Origin: Actinomycetota bacterium
GTDB lineage: Bacteria > Actinomycetota > Thermoleophilia > Solirubrobacterales > Solirubrobacteraceae
DNA length: 64,000 nt
Reading direction: 5' to 3'
Assembly (NCBI GenBank): GCA_009699245.1
Contig: WLOQ01000005.1
Span: 1 to 64,000, forward strand
The notes under the pieces were generated by a model that saw only the letters and a list, made by a program, of their open reading frames with translations, had not been told where the DNA came from and ran no database searches. Position 1 is the stretch's first letter, and each line of letters starts with the position of its first letter. This document shows, piece by piece, positions 53,998-63,807 of the stretch. Position numbers and translations under genes: made by a program.

Positions 53998-54689
53998 TCC
54001 GTGCCCTCCGTAACCTCGGCGATGACGGCTTCGAGGTCTTCCTCGGCCTCGGGATCGCCGGTCCGCGCGACCGCGGCGGCGAAGTCCGCGAGCCGCTGCG
54101 GGTCCTTGCGGCCCGGCTCGGCCTCGGTCCCGCTGGCGACGTCGACGGCGTACGGGTAGACCGTGGCGATCGCCGCTTCGACGTTCTCCGGGTGCAGCCC
54201 GCCGCTGAGGATGAGCGGGACCTTCGAGCGCCGCTGCGCGACGAGCTCCCAGTCCCACGTCTCCCCCGTGCCGCCGCGCAGCGTCGGGTGGTGCGCGTCG
54301 AGGAGGTGAAAGTCGACGTGGTACGGCGCGAGCAGGCGCAGGTCGGCGCCGCTGTGCACGCGCACGGCCTTGATGATCTTCGCGCCGGTGCGGCGACGCA
54401 CCTCGTCGCAATACGCAGGGCCCTCGTCGCCGTGCAGCTGGATCATCGTGAGCCCGATCGCATCGGCGAGCTCGGTGAGGTCGTCGAGCGGCTCATTGAC
54501 GAAGACCCCGCAGATCTCAGCCCGGCGGCGCAGCGTTCGGGCGATGAGCTCGGCCTCGGGGAGCTCGCAACGGCGCGGCGACTCAGCGACGAAGACCATC
54601 CCGAGCGCCCACGCACCGACCCCGACTGCGCGCTGCGCGTCCTCAAGGCCGGTGAGGCCACAGATCTTCATGCGGGGGGCGGCGGGCAC
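53994..54689 (-). CDS. trpF: Phosphoribosylanthranilate isomerase
   Basis: 231 residues if started at GTG 54689; an ATG at 54671 (MKICGLTG) is the alternative and would give 225. The active-site Cys is in KICGLTG and the general acid Asp in [22 protein letters not shown] and [14 protein letters not shown] are the usual blocks. A C-terminal acidic tail of about 20 residues extends past the barrel. It lies 9 nt after the htrA-like stop. The GAGGGG next to the GTG is too close to be a normal ribosome site. Confidence 0.9.
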
Positions 54690-54698
54690 CCCCTCAGG

Positions 54699-55895
54699 TT
54701 ACGGGGTCGTCGGCTGGGTCTGGTTGCCGGGGGCGGTCTGGGGCCGGGCGGCGAGCGTCACCGTCACGACCTTCTCCTTCTTCCCCCGGATGACCGTCAC
54801 GGCGACCTTGTCACCGCGGCGCTTGGACGCGATGTAGTTCGTGAGGTCTGCGGACGTCTTGATCACACGACCATCGACCTTCGTGATCACGTCGCCCCCG
54901 ATGGCGACGTCCTGGCCGTCGATCTGCGCGGGGACGTTGCCGCCGCGGATGCCGGCGCGGGCGGCGGGCTGTCCGGGATACGCATCGATGACGAGGACAC
55001 CGGTCTTCACGCCGAGCTTGAGCTCATCAAGGCTCGCGTCGATCGTGCGGCCCGAGATGCCCATGTAGCCGGTCTCGATCGTGCCCTTCTCGAGCTGCGG
55101 CAGGAGCGCGCGTGCCGTGTCGATCGGGACCGCGAACCCGATGCCGATGTTGCCACCGGTGCCGCCACGCGTCTCGATCTGCGAATTGATGCCGATGACT
55201 GCGCCGGTGCTGTCGATCAGCGGACCGCCCGAGTTGCCGGGGTTGATCGCCGCGTCCGTCTGGATGACGTCGCTGATCTGGAAGCCGTTGAGGCCGCTGA
55301 TCTCTCGCTGGAGCGCGGAGACGACCCCCGTGGTGAGCGTGCGGTCGAGCCCGAAGGGGTTGCCGATGGCGACGACCGGGTCGCCGACCTCGACGTTCTT
55401 GGCCGAGCCGAGCCGCAGCGGCTGAAGGTCCTGTCCGCTGGGGTCGATCTTCAGGAGCGCGACGTCGGTCGAACGGTCGCGTCCGAGGATCTTCGCCTCG
55501 ACGGCCTTCGCGTCGCCGAACTTCACGGTGACCTTCGTCGCCCCGTCGACGACGTGGGCGTTGGTGAGAATGCGGCCCTCGCGGTCGATGACGAAGCCCG
55601 ACCCGGTCGCGATGCCCTGCTGCGTACTCGGCATACCGAAGGACGACTGCGTCGTCTGCGTGATGGTCGCCGTGATGAAGACGACGCCGGGGGCGTCGCG
55701 CTTGTAGATGTCCCGCGCGCTGAGGACGACGCCGTCGCTCGCGGTGCGCGGGGTCGAGAGCGGCGCGCCGGCGGGCTGGACCACGGTCGTGGTCTCGGTG
55801 CCGCCGATGCCGATCACGACCGTCAGGACGACCGCGACCGCGCCGCCCAGCAGGGCGGAGAAGAGCGCGACGGGCCACAGGCGGGAGTTCGTCAT
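54699..55895 (-). CDS. HtrA/DegP-family membrane-anchored serine protease with PDZ domain
   Basis: 398 residues. A single N-terminal membrane helix (about 7-31) anchors it outside the membrane. The trypsin-like domain has H114 in TNAHVVDGA, D144 in STDVALLKI and S222 in GNSGGPLI, so the catalytic triad is complete. A PDZ domain (about 290-380) follows with GYMGISGRTI and GDVITKVDGRVI. It degrades or refolds misfolded exported proteins. Its 5' region has an 11-bp-phased direct repeat. It sits between trpC and trpF, an unusual position. Confidence 0.93.
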   Translation of the reverse strand: MTNSRLWPVALFSALLGGAVAVVLTVVIGIGGTETTTVVQPAGAPLSTPRTASDGVVLSARDIYKRDAPGVVFITATITQTTQSSFGMPSTQQGIATGSGFVIDREGRILTNAHVVDGATKVTVKFGDAKAVEAKILGRDRSTDVALLKIDPSGQDLQPLRLGSAKNVEVGDPVVAIGNPFGLDRTLTTGVVSALQREISGLNGFQISDVIQTDAAINPGNSGGPLIDSTGAVIGINSQIETRGGTGGNIGIGFAVPIDTARALLPQLEKGTIETGYMGISGRTIDASLDELKLGVKTGVLVIDAYPGQPAARAGIRGGNVPAQIDGQDVAIGGDVITKVDGRVIKTSADLTNYIASKRRGDKVAVTVIRGKKEKVVTVTLAARPQTAPGNQTQPTTP

Positions 55896-55915
55896 GAGCG
55901 GGAGGATGCGACGGG

Positions 55916-55934
55916 TTCGTGAAGCATTCGTAAA
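55916..55934 (-). promoter_or_regulatory. 11-bp-phased direct repeat upstream of the HtrA-type protease
   Basis: On the minus strand TTTACGAA (55934-55927) and TTCACGAA (55923-55916) repeat with an 11-bp period, ending 20 nt before the ATG. Such spacing is typical of OmpR/PhoP/MprA-type response regulators. A GCATCC-like hexamer at 55908-55903 would put the repeats at the -35 position. Confidence 0.5.
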
Positions 55935-55979
55935 TGATTGCTGAGGATCAGCTGACCGGTCGCAGTGCGGCGCGAAAGC

Positions 55980-56786
55980 TCAGTGTGTGTGCCCGTTGCC
56001 GTGGCTTTCGCCACCACGCAGCACGCGCAGGGCGAGGCCGGGATCGGGCGAGCGCATGAGGCCCTCACCGACCAGCACGGCGTCGACACCGACGCGCTCG
56101 AGCTCGAGGACCTGCTCGCGCTCGCGGATCCCTGATTCGCTGACGACGGTCTTGCCCGCGGGGATGTCCGTGAGGAGCTCGTAGGTCCGCTCGATGTCGA
56201 CGGTGAAGTCCGCAAGGTTGCGGTTGTTGATCCCGATGACGTCGGGGTCGATGACGCCGAGTGCGCGACGCAGTTCCTCGTCGTCATGCACCTCGACGAG
56301 CACGTCGAGATCGAGCTCGGTGGCCTGGCTGTGCAGGTCGGCGAGGAGGTGGTCGTCGAGTGCCGCGACGATCAGGAGAATCGCGTCGGCGCCGGCGACC
56401 GCCGACTCGACGACCTGGTAGGGCTCGACGATGAAGTCCTTGCGCAGGATCGGCAGACGACTGGCTGCGCGTGCCGCGCGCAGGTCGGCGAGCGAACCCT
56501 TGAAGTGCCGCTCCTCGGTGAGGACCGAGAGGGCGACCGCCCCGCTCGCCTCGTAGGCGGCGACGATCTCCGCGACCGTCGCGCCGGGGCGGATCTCCCC
56601 GGCACTCGGCGACGCGCGCTTGAACTCCGCGATCACGCCGACTCCTGGGCCGGCGAGCCCCTCTTGGAAGGGACGCTCGGTGCTGCGCGCGTGGAGATGG
56701 CGCTCGAGTTCCGCCAGCGGCACCTCGCGGCTGCGGCGGGCGACGTCCTCGCGCGTGGAGTCGATGATCCGGTCGAGGACGCTCAT
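55980..56786 (-). CDS. trpC: Indole-3-glycerol phosphate synthase
   Basis: 268 residues, monofunctional TrpC. VIAEFKRASPSAGEI, LRKDFIVEPYQVVES and INNRNLADFTVD carry the expected Lys/Glu/Asn residues of the barrel. The C terminus ends in a short His/Gly-rich tail (GESHGNGHTH). The ATG overlaps the trpD stop by 4 nt. The 84-bp gap after it holds the protease promoter. Confidence 0.96.
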   Translation of the reverse strand: MSVLDRIIDSTREDVARRSREVPLAELERHLHARSTERPFQEGLAGPGVGVIAEFKRASPSAGEIRPGATVAEIVAAYEASGAVALSVLTEERHFKGSLADLRAARAASRLPILRKDFIVEPYQVVESAVAGADAILLIVAALDDHLLADLHSQATELDLDVLVEVHDDEELRRALGVIDPDVIGINNRNLADFTVDIERTYELLTDIPAGKTVVSESGIREREQVLELERVGVDAVLVGEGLMRSPDPGLALRVLRGGESHGNGHTH

Positions 56787-57811
56787 GCAGCGAGCTCCCG
56801 ACTCAGCGCGACGTAGGCATCGAGCGTGCGCTGCGCGGCTCCCGACTCGATCGCGGCGCGCGCGAGCTCGACGCCGCTCGCGATGTCGTCCGCGCGCGCG
56901 GCAGCGTAGATCGCAGCGCCCGCATTGAGGACGGAGAGCTCGAGCGCTGGGCCAGGCTCCCCTGCAAGGACGGAGCGCGTGATCTCGGCGTTACGGGCCG
57001 GATCGCCACCGTCGGTCTCGTGTTGGCCTGCGGGCCGCACGCCGACCTGCGCTGGCTCGACGACGTACCGGCGGATGCTGTCTTGGTTGACCTCGACCAC
57101 GTGTGTGGGGCTGGAGATGCTCAGCTCGTCCAGCCCGTCGTCGCCGGACACTACCAGCGCCCGTTCGACGCCCAGGCGCTGCAGGGCGCCCGCGACGATG
57201 TCGAGCGCTCCAGGGTCGGAGATGCCGACGAGCTGGCGGCGCGCACCCGCGGGGTTCGTCAGCGGACCGAGCAGGTTGAAGACGGTGCGGACCGCGAGCG
57301 CCTTGCGGACCGGCACGACGTGGCGCATCGCCGCGTGGTGCGCAGGAGCGAACATGAACCCGAAGCCCGTCTCGTCGATCGCGCGCGCCTCAGCCTCCGG
57401 GCCGAGATCGAGCCGCGCGCCGAGCGCCTCGAGGACGTCGGCCGAGCCGCTGAGCCCGGTGGCCGAGCGGTTGCCGTGCTTGGCGACGACACAGCCCGCG
57501 CCGGCGGCGATCAGCGCAGCGGTCGTCGAAACGTTGAAGGTCCGCCGTCCCCCGCCCGTGCCGGCCGTGTCGAGCAGGTCCTCGTGGAGCGGATGCACCT
57601 GCGTCGCCTGGCCGCGCAGCGCCTCGGCGAGTCCGGTCAGCTCGTCCTCCGTCTCCCCCTTGGTGCGCAGCGCGATGAGGAACGCGGCGATCTGCGCGTC
57701 CGAGGCGCGCCCATCGAGGATCTCGCCGAGCACGGCGGTCGACCGCTCGCGGCCGATGTCGCGGCGCGAGGCGAGGTCGTCGATGGCAGTGGTGAGGAGG
57801 TCGTGGGACAC
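56783..57811 (-). CDS. trpD: Anthranilate phosphoribosyltransferase
   Basis: 342 residues from GTG 57811 (VSHDLLTTAIDDLASRRDIG); a start at 57949 would overlap the lipoprotein gene and adds 46 non-homologous residues. PRPP-binding DTAGTGGGRRTFNVST (GTGGD-like with GGG) and KHGNRSATGLSGSADVLEALG are the family signatures. NLLGPLTNPAGARRQLVGI follows. The length is normal. It overlaps trpC by 4 nt and lies 49 nt after the lipoprotein stop. Confidence 0.95.
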   Translation of the reverse strand: MSHDLLTTAIDDLASRRDIGRERSTAVLGEILDGRASDAQIAAFLIALRTKGETEDELTGLAEALRGQATQVHPLHEDLLDTAGTGGGRRTFNVSTTAALIAAGAGCVVAKHGNRSATGLSGSADVLEALGARLDLGPEAEARAIDETGFGFMFAPAHHAAMRHVVPVRKALAVRTVFNLLGPLTNPAGARRQLVGISDPGALDIVAGALQRLGVERALVVSGDDGLDELSISSPTHVVEVNQDSIRRYVVEPAQVGVRPAGQHETDGGDPARNAEITRSVLAGEPGPALELSVLNAGAAIYAAARADDIASGVELARAAIESGAAQRTLDAYVALSRELAA

Positions 57812-57860
57812 GAGGTGGGACAGGATGGCAGCCCGACTGGCCGGTTGTAGGCGTGAGGCG

Positions 57861-59117
57861 TCAGGGAGCCTGGTGAATGGTGCGCTCGAAGGTGGGAAGT
57901 CCATCGGATCCCACGCGATAGAGGCCGTAGTCGGTGAGGGTCGTGTCACCGCTGCGCTTCACCGAATAGGTGCCCAGAACCGACCGGCGGCCGCGCACCT
58001 GGAGCAGCGATCGGGTCAGCGACCCGCGCGTCGTATAGCCGGCGGAGATCTGGTCGAGGATGAGGCGCATCGCCTCGTAGCCATACACGGCGTACGGGTC
58101 AGGGTCGGCGGGTCCGTAACGCGCCCTGAAGGCGTCCAGGAACGCCGCGCCGCCGGGAATCTCGCGCAGATCGACGGTCGGAAGGGTGCAGCGGAAGCGC
58201 GCTCCGACGGCTGCGGGTAGGCCCCCGATCGACGGGTCGGTGAAGCCCGGCTGGCAGAGGCCGTCGGACCCGTAGAGGCGGGCGGCGGGCAGCGCCGCGG
58301 CCGCAGCGACGAGGAGCCCGCGCGCGACCGATCCCGGCAGGCCGGTGTAGACGACACAGTCGGCGCCGAGCTTCGCAAGGCCCCGCGCCTGCGACTGCAG
58401 CTCCAGCGGCCTGCTGCCCGCCGAGAGATCCGCGACAAAGGTGATGCCGGCCGCCCGGCCCTGTTCTTCGAGGATGCGCGAGAGACCGGCGCCATAGCTC
58501 TCGTCGCCATGGACCAGCGCGGGCCGCGAGCACCCGTCCCCCGCGAGCTGCGAGACGAGCGCCGCCCCCTGAATCGTGTCGCGCGGGACGAGCCGCACGA
58601 AGGTGCGTCGGCCGGTCGGGTAGTACTTGTCCGGCTCACCCTTCGTCGAGCCGGGCTCGGCGGTGGTGAGCCCGACGTACGTATTCGAGGGCGACACCTG
58701 CGCGAGGTCCGCCGCGTTGAGGATCGGGATCGTGACGGCCGATGCACGCGACTCGAACTCGCCGATGTAGGCGATCGCGTCGGGGTCGAGGACGGCCCGG
58801 CGCGCGTTGGCCGCAGCGAGCTCGGGCATCCAGGACTCCTCCTCGGCCGACGAGTCGTCGAGGGCGACGTAGCGGATCCGCCTGCCGCCGGCCATCCCGC
58901 CCGCCTCGTGCAACGCCAGGCGGATGCCCTGCATGATCGCGAGCGTCTGCACCCGCGACTCCCCCTGGAGCGCAAGCGACGAGTAGACAGTCAGCCGATC
59001 GCCGGTCGGCAGGTCGGCGGTCGAGCCGCTCGCCCCGTCGCTCCCCCCGCATGCGCCGAGCGTGAGGGCGGCGAACACCACGAGCACCGTCGGGAGCGCC
59101 GCCCCTCGAAACCGCAC
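57861..59117 (-). CDS. Type I periplasmic-binding-fold substrate-binding lipoprotein within the trp run
   Basis: 418 residues. The signal MRFRGAALPTVLVVFAALTLGAC has the lipobox cysteine at 23. The binding-protein core follows: LTVYSSLALQGESRVQTLAIMQG, IAYIGEFESRASAVTIPILNAAD and LSAGSRPLELQSQARGLAKLG. It is paralogous to the lipoprotein at 50610-51833 over the whole length. It is inserted between trpG and trpD (14 nt after trpG), an unusual place. Ligand unknown; an aromatic amino acid or its precursor is a guess from context. Confidence 0.82.
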   Translation of the reverse strand: MRFRGAALPTVLVVFAALTLGACGGSDGASGSTADLPTGDRLTVYSSLALQGESRVQTLAIMQGIRLALHEAGGMAGGRRIRYVALDDSSAEEESWMPELAAANARRAVLDPDAIAYIGEFESRASAVTIPILNAADLAQVSPSNTYVGLTTAEPGSTKGEPDKYYPTGRRTFVRLVPRDTIQGAALVSQLAGDGCSRPALVHGDESYGAGLSRILEEQGRAAGITFVADLSAGSRPLELQSQARGLAKLGADCVVYTGLPGSVARGLLVAAAAALPAARLYGSDGLCQPGFTDPSIGGLPAAVGARFRCTLPTVDLREIPGGAAFLDAFRARYGPADPDPYAVYGYEAMRLILDQISAGYTTRGSLTRSLLQVRGRRSVLGTYSVKRSGDTTLTDYGLYRVGSDGLPTFERTIHQAP

Positions 59118-59131
59118 CGCCGATCCGTCCC

Positions 59132-59700
<569 letters not shown>

Positions 59701-59704
<4 letters not shown>

Positions 59705-61194
59705 GACCAGTCCGCCTGTGTCGCTGCGAGTTCGATCGCCCGACGCACGGCACGCGCCTTGTTGACCGACTCCTCGTACTCGTACGCGGGCTTGGCATCG
59801 GCGACGGTGCCGCCACCCGCCTGGATGTGCGCCTTGCCGTCCTTGACGACCACGGTGCGGATGTGGATGCAAGTGTCGAGGTCCCCGGTGTAGCTCAGGT
59901 ATCCGATCGCGCCGCCGTACCCCCCGCGCTTGACGGGTTCGAGCTCGTCGATGATCTGCATCGCGCGGACCTTCGGCGCACCGGAGAGCGTCCCGGCCGG
60001 GAGCACCGCCCGCAGCGCGTCCATGGGCCCGATGTCCGGGCGCAGGGTCCCCGAGACCGAGGAGACGATGTGCATGACGTGCGAGTAGCGCTCGACCGCC
60101 ATGAACGAGTCGACGTGGACGCTGCCGTACTCGCAGACACGGCCGAGATCGTTGCGCCCGAGATCGACGAGCATGATGTGCTCGGCACGCTCTTTCTCGT
60201 CCTCGAGCAGCCCCTTGGAGATCTCGGCGTCCTCCGCCGCATCGGCGCCGCGCGGGCGAGTGCCGGCGATCGGTCGTGTGGAGACGGTGCGGTCGTGGAC
60301 CGTGAGCAGCGGCTCGGGGCTCGCCCCGACCACCTGGAAGTCCCCGAAGTCGAGGAAATACATGTACGGGCTGGGGTTCACAACGCGCAGCCCGCGGTAG
60401 ATCGCGAACGGATCGAGGTCCGTCTGCGCCGTCCAGCGCTGGCTCGGCACGACCTGGAAGGCGTCGCCCGCGTAGACGTACTCGATGATCCGCTCGACCA
60501 TCGCCTCGAACGCGGGCTGGTCGAGATTCGACGTGAACTGCGGCTGGGCGATCGGCGTGTCGCGCTGCGGGCGCCGCGGCACGGGCCCCGCGAGCAGCTC
60601 GCGCACCTCGGCGATCGTCGCGCACGCGGCCGCGTAGGCGGCTGCGAGATCGGCCCCGGCCTCGGCGAAGACGTTGACGATGATCGACACCGTGTGCTTC
60701 AGGTGGTCGAAGACGACCAGCACATCGCTGAGCATGAGCGCCATGTCCGGCAACCCGATGGTGTCGGGGTTCGGGGGGCCGAGCGGCTCGACGGTCCGCA
60801 CGAGGTCGTACCCGAAGTAGCCCACTGCCCCGCCCGCGAACGGCGGCAGGTCGGCGAGCGGCGCCTGTGTCCAGCGCGCCACCTCGGCGGCGGCCAGCGC
60901 GTATGGGTCTCCCTCATCCCCGAGCGACCAGCGCAGGACCGACCGCGGGCGGATGCCGATGAAGCTGTAACGACCGACGCGCTGGCCCTGCTCGGCGGAC
61001 TCGAGGAGGAAGGCGGGCTCCTCGGGCGAGCTCGCGCGGAGCTTCAGGAACGCCGAGACCGGGGTCTCGCAGTCGTCGATGAAGCTGTGGCGCAGCGGCA
61101 CGAGCGTGTGCTGCTCGGCGAGCGCGCGCACCTCCTCCAGCGAGGGTTCGATCGTCAGGGTGTGCGCGTGCGTGTCGCTCACGGAAGGCAGCAT
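59701..61194 (-). CDS. trpE: Anthranilate synthase component I
   Basis: 497 residues from ATG 61194 (2 nt after the hisIE stop); GTG 61182 is another possible start. Chorismate-utilising domain with [47 protein letters not shown] and [39 protein letters not shown] closes the active site. The N-terminal domain includes the tryptophan feedback region ([18 protein letters not shown], close to the LLES/S40 motif), so feedback inhibition is likely. Confidence 0.96.
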
Positions 61195-61195
61195 G

Positions 61196-61792
61196 TCAGC
61201 GCCGGCGCGCCAGCAGGACGCCGGCGGCGTCCGCAAGGCGACGCCCGCGTCCGTGCAGCAGCACGGTCAGGTGGTAGAGCAGGTCGGCGGCCTCCGCGTC
61301 GACACGGTCGTCCGTCTCCTCGCGCGCCGCGCGGGTGACCTCCTCCGCCTCCTCCTGGACCTTCTCGCCGATCAGCGCCGGGTTGTCGAGGAGCTCGACG
61401 GTGTACGACCCGGCGGGCCGCTCGACGGCGCGCAGCTCGAGGGTGCGCTCGAGGCCCGGCAGCGCCTCGAACGGCGCGGGCGGCTCAAGCTCGCCGGTGT
61501 GGAAGCACGTGCGCTCGCCCGTATGGCATGCGGGACCCGCCGGCTCGACGAGCGCGAGCAGCGTGTCGCCGTCGCAGTCGAGGCGCAGGGCGCGGACACG
61601 CTGAACGTTCCCGCTCGTCGCGCCCTTGTGCCAGAGCTCGTCGCGCGAGCGCGACCAGAGATGGAGTTCGCCGGTCTCCTGCGTGCGGCTGACCGCCTGC
61701 GCGTTGGCGTACGCGAGGGTCAGAACCTCGCCGGTGGCCCAGTCCTGGATCACGACGGGAACCAGCCCGCGGTCGTCGTAGCGGATCTCCAT
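61196..61792 (-). CDS. hisIE: Bifunctional phosphoribosyl-AMP cyclohydrolase / phosphoribosyl-ATP pyrophosphatase
   Basis: 198 residues, the HisI-HisE fusion. HisI (about 1-105): [35 protein letters not shown] and [11 protein letters not shown] with [12 protein letters not shown] for the Zn/Mg site. HisE (about 110-198): [14 protein letters not shown] and [10 protein letters not shown] with the acidic helices. It catalyses steps 2 and 3 of histidine biosynthesis. It lies 10 nt after the flavoprotein stop and 1 nt before trpE, so it is in the middle of an otherwise trp/isoprenoid run. Confidence 0.95.
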   Translation of the reverse strand: MEIRYDDRGLVPVVIQDWATGEVLTLAYANAQAVSRTQETGELHLWSRSRDELWHKGATSGNVQRVRALRLDCDGDTLLALVEPAGPACHTGERTCFHTGELEPPAPFEALPGLERTLELRAVERPAGSYTVELLDNPALIGEKVQEEAEEVTRAAREETDDRVDAEAADLLYHLTVLLHGRGRRLADAAGVLLARRR

Positions 61793-61802
61793 GGGCGCTG
61801 AT

Positions 61803-62942
61803 TCAAGCAGCGAGCCGGGAATCCCGCTGCGGGAGCCCCGCCGGATGCGCCTGACGCAGGTACCAGCCGAACGAGCGATCGACGAGCCACTGGCGGCCGA
61901 TCACACGCAGGACGCGGGTCAGGACGCGCGGCGGGAGCGCCGGAATGAGGCGCTGAAGGGCCGCTGCGACCCGAAACGCGCGGGCGTGGCGGGCGCTGAA
62001 GGCCGCGTAGGCCGCGAGCGCCGCATCGCGCTCGACGTGGCCCTCGACCACGCTTCGCAGCTGCCGCCCGGCGGCGCAGCCGAAGTAGAACGCCGTGCGG
62101 ATCCCCTCCGCGGACAGCGGGAAGCAGTGGCCCGCGCTGTCGCCCGCGAAGAACACCCCGTCCTCGACCGCCGCACGCAGGCGGTGCGGCACCCAGTTGC
62201 CCTGGAATCCGACGGGCTCGCCGCCGAGGCGTGCGACGTGCTCGCCGACCGGGGCCCGCACGTGCTCGGACGGGTCATAGGAGGCGACGCCGATGCGCGC
62301 CTCGCGGCCCGCGGGCACGCGCCAGGCGTAGCCGCGACGGACCGTGGGCCGCTCGATCCAGAGATCCAGGGCGTCGCCCGTGCCGTCGTGCGGCGGGTGC
62401 ACTTCGAGCGCACGCGTGAGCGGCGCCGCAGGCGGCTGGACGCCAGAGCCGGCGAGCACGCGGCGCCACCCCAGGGCATCGAGCACGAGGGGCGCCCGCA
62501 CCACGCCGCGATCCGTCGGGACGGCGAGGTCGCCGTGCGGATCGCGCTCCGCGGGCCCCGCGACGGTCGCCGTCTCGAAGCGCACGCCGTCGCACTGGGC
62601 CCAGAGCAGGTCGCACAGCTCGCGGTAGTCAAAGGCGGACCACGTCCATGGAAGCCGGTAGCGCGCGGTCCCGTGCGGGGTCGTGAAGCTCATGAACGGG
62701 AGCTCCTGGCGGATGGACGCCTCGACCCCCATCTCCTCCATCCAGGGGCGCGGACAGGCGCATGCGGAGGTCTGGCGCTCGCCGATCGCATAGCGGTCGA
62801 GCAGCAGCACCTCTGCCCCGCTGCCCGCCAGTTCGCGCGCCGCCGCCAGGCCGGCGAAGCTCGCACCACAGATCAGCACGTCGACGCGCGTCCCGTCGAG
62901 CGACGTGCGCTCGGCGCCGCGCTTGGTGGCGCGCACGGTCAT
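61803..62942 (-). CDS. FAD-dependent oxidoreductase, geranylgeranyl-reductase-like
   Basis: 379 residues, a paralogue of the protein at 45432-46547. The start is [15 protein letters not shown] then [22 protein letters not shown] for [13 protein letters not shown] follows. The second FAD block is [29 protein letters not shown]. Being coupled to phytoene synthase (4-nt overlap) supports an isoprenoid lipid or carotenoid substrate, for example reduction of prenyl chains. The C-terminal 60 residues are helical and basic. Confidence 0.8.
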   Translation of the reverse strand: MTVRATKRGAERTSLDGTRVDVLICGASFAGLAAARELAGSGAEVLLLDRYAIGERQTSACACPRPWMEEMGVEASIRQELPFMSFTTPHGTARYRLPWTWSAFDYRELCDLLWAQCDGVRFETATVAGPAERDPHGDLAVPTDRGVVRAPLVLDALGWRRVLAGSGVQPPAAPLTRALEVHPPHDGTGDALDLWIERPTVRRGYAWRVPAGREARIGVASYDPSEHVRAPVGEHVARLGGEPVGFQGNWVPHRLRAAVEDGVFFAGDSAGHCFPLSAEGIRTAFYFGCAAGRQLRSVVEGHVERDAALAAYAAFSARHARAFRVAAALQRLIPALPPRVLTRVLRVIGRQWLVDRSFGWYLRQAHPAGLPQRDSRLAA

Positions 62943-63775
62943 CCGCGCAGCGCCCCCGCGACCGCGACCGCCGACTCCCAGGGCCGCAGCGCCGTCGATC
63001 GGGTGAGCACGTCGCAGCCCTGCCGCTCGATCCGGTCGAGCACGGCGCTGTAGACGGCGACCGCCATCCGCACACCGCGGCGCACCCGCACCGGCAGCGC
63101 CTGCGTGAGGAGCTCGGTCTCGGCGAAGAGCCCGCGGGCACGGTCGATCTGCCAGGCGATGTGCTCGCGCAGGCGCGCGGTGGCGAGACCGCGCAGGAGA
63201 TCTTCCTCCTCGAGCCCGGGGAGATAGACGCGCCCGAGCGCCCAGTCGGGGCCGACATCGCGAATGAGATTCGCCAGCTGGAACGCGACTCCCAGGCGCT
63301 GGAGCCGTGCCTCCTGGGCCGCCGGGGCGCCGAGGAGCGGGGCGACGACGGGGCCGACGGTCGCCGTGCCGTCCATGTAGGCGTCCAGCTGCTCCTGCGT
63401 GCGCATCCGCACGGGCTCATCGCAGTCGGACCGCATCGAGTCCATGTAGCCCCCGAGCAGGTGCAGGGGCAGCGCGTGGCGCGGACCGGCGTCCACGAGC
63501 GCCGCGATCACCGGGTGCGCGGATGCCCCGGATGCGAGCCCCGTCTCGAGCTCGTGCTGCCAGGCGTCGAGGGCGGCGCGGCGATCGGCACACGGGACGC
63601 GAGCGTCGGCGATATCGTCCGCGCCGCGCACGAATCCATAGAGCGCATGGAGTCCGGGACGGCGGTCCGCCGGCAGGCACCGGACGGCCCACCAGTAGGT
63701 CGGATCACGCCGGAGCTGCATCCGCGCGCAGCGCCGGTAGGCCTGCTCGACGTCGGTGTCGGGACGGTGGGCCAT
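62939..63775 (-). CDS. Phytoene/squalene synthase family protein
   Basis: 278 residues. The two aspartate-rich prenyl-diphosphate motifs are present: YGFVRGADDIADARV near residue 50 and QLANLIRDVGPDWALGRVYLP near residue 170. It joins two C20 (phytoene) or C15 (squalene) units head to head. CrtB-like proteins of this length in actinobacteria usually make phytoene. The flavoprotein gene follows with a 4-nt overlap. TACCGT lies 9 nt before the ATG, suggesting leaderless transcription and the start of the long downstream run. Confidence 0.88.
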   Translation of the reverse strand: MAHRPDTDVEQAYRRCARMQLRRDPTYWWAVRCLPADRRPGLHALYGFVRGADDIADARVPCADRRAALDAWQHELETGLASGASAHPVIAALVDAGPRHALPLHLLGGYMDSMRSDCDEPVRMRTQEQLDAYMDGTATVGPVVAPLLGAPAAQEARLQRLGVAFQLANLIRDVGPDWALGRVYLPGLEEEDLLRGLATARLREHIAWQIDRARGLFAETELLTQALPVRVRRGVRMAVAVYSAVLDRIERQGCDVLTRSTALRPWESAVAVAGALRG

Positions 63776-63784
63776 CGCCGTCGT

Positions 63785-63790
63785 ACGGTA
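63785..63790 (-). promoter_or_regulatory. -10-like TACCGT 9 nt before the phytoene synthase gene
   Basis: Minus-strand TACCGT at leaderless spacing, weaker than TAGCAT. The region between the era stop (63808) and ATG 63775 is only 32 bp, so any promoter must be here or inside era. Confidence 0.35.
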
Positions 63791-63807
63791 CGTGATTGAG
63801 CGCCCGG

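Noticed and set aside
57812-57949. Longer N terminus for TrpD from 57949
   Set aside because: It would overlap the end of the lipoprotein gene by about 90 nt and adds residues not found in the family; GTG 57811 fits the domain start.
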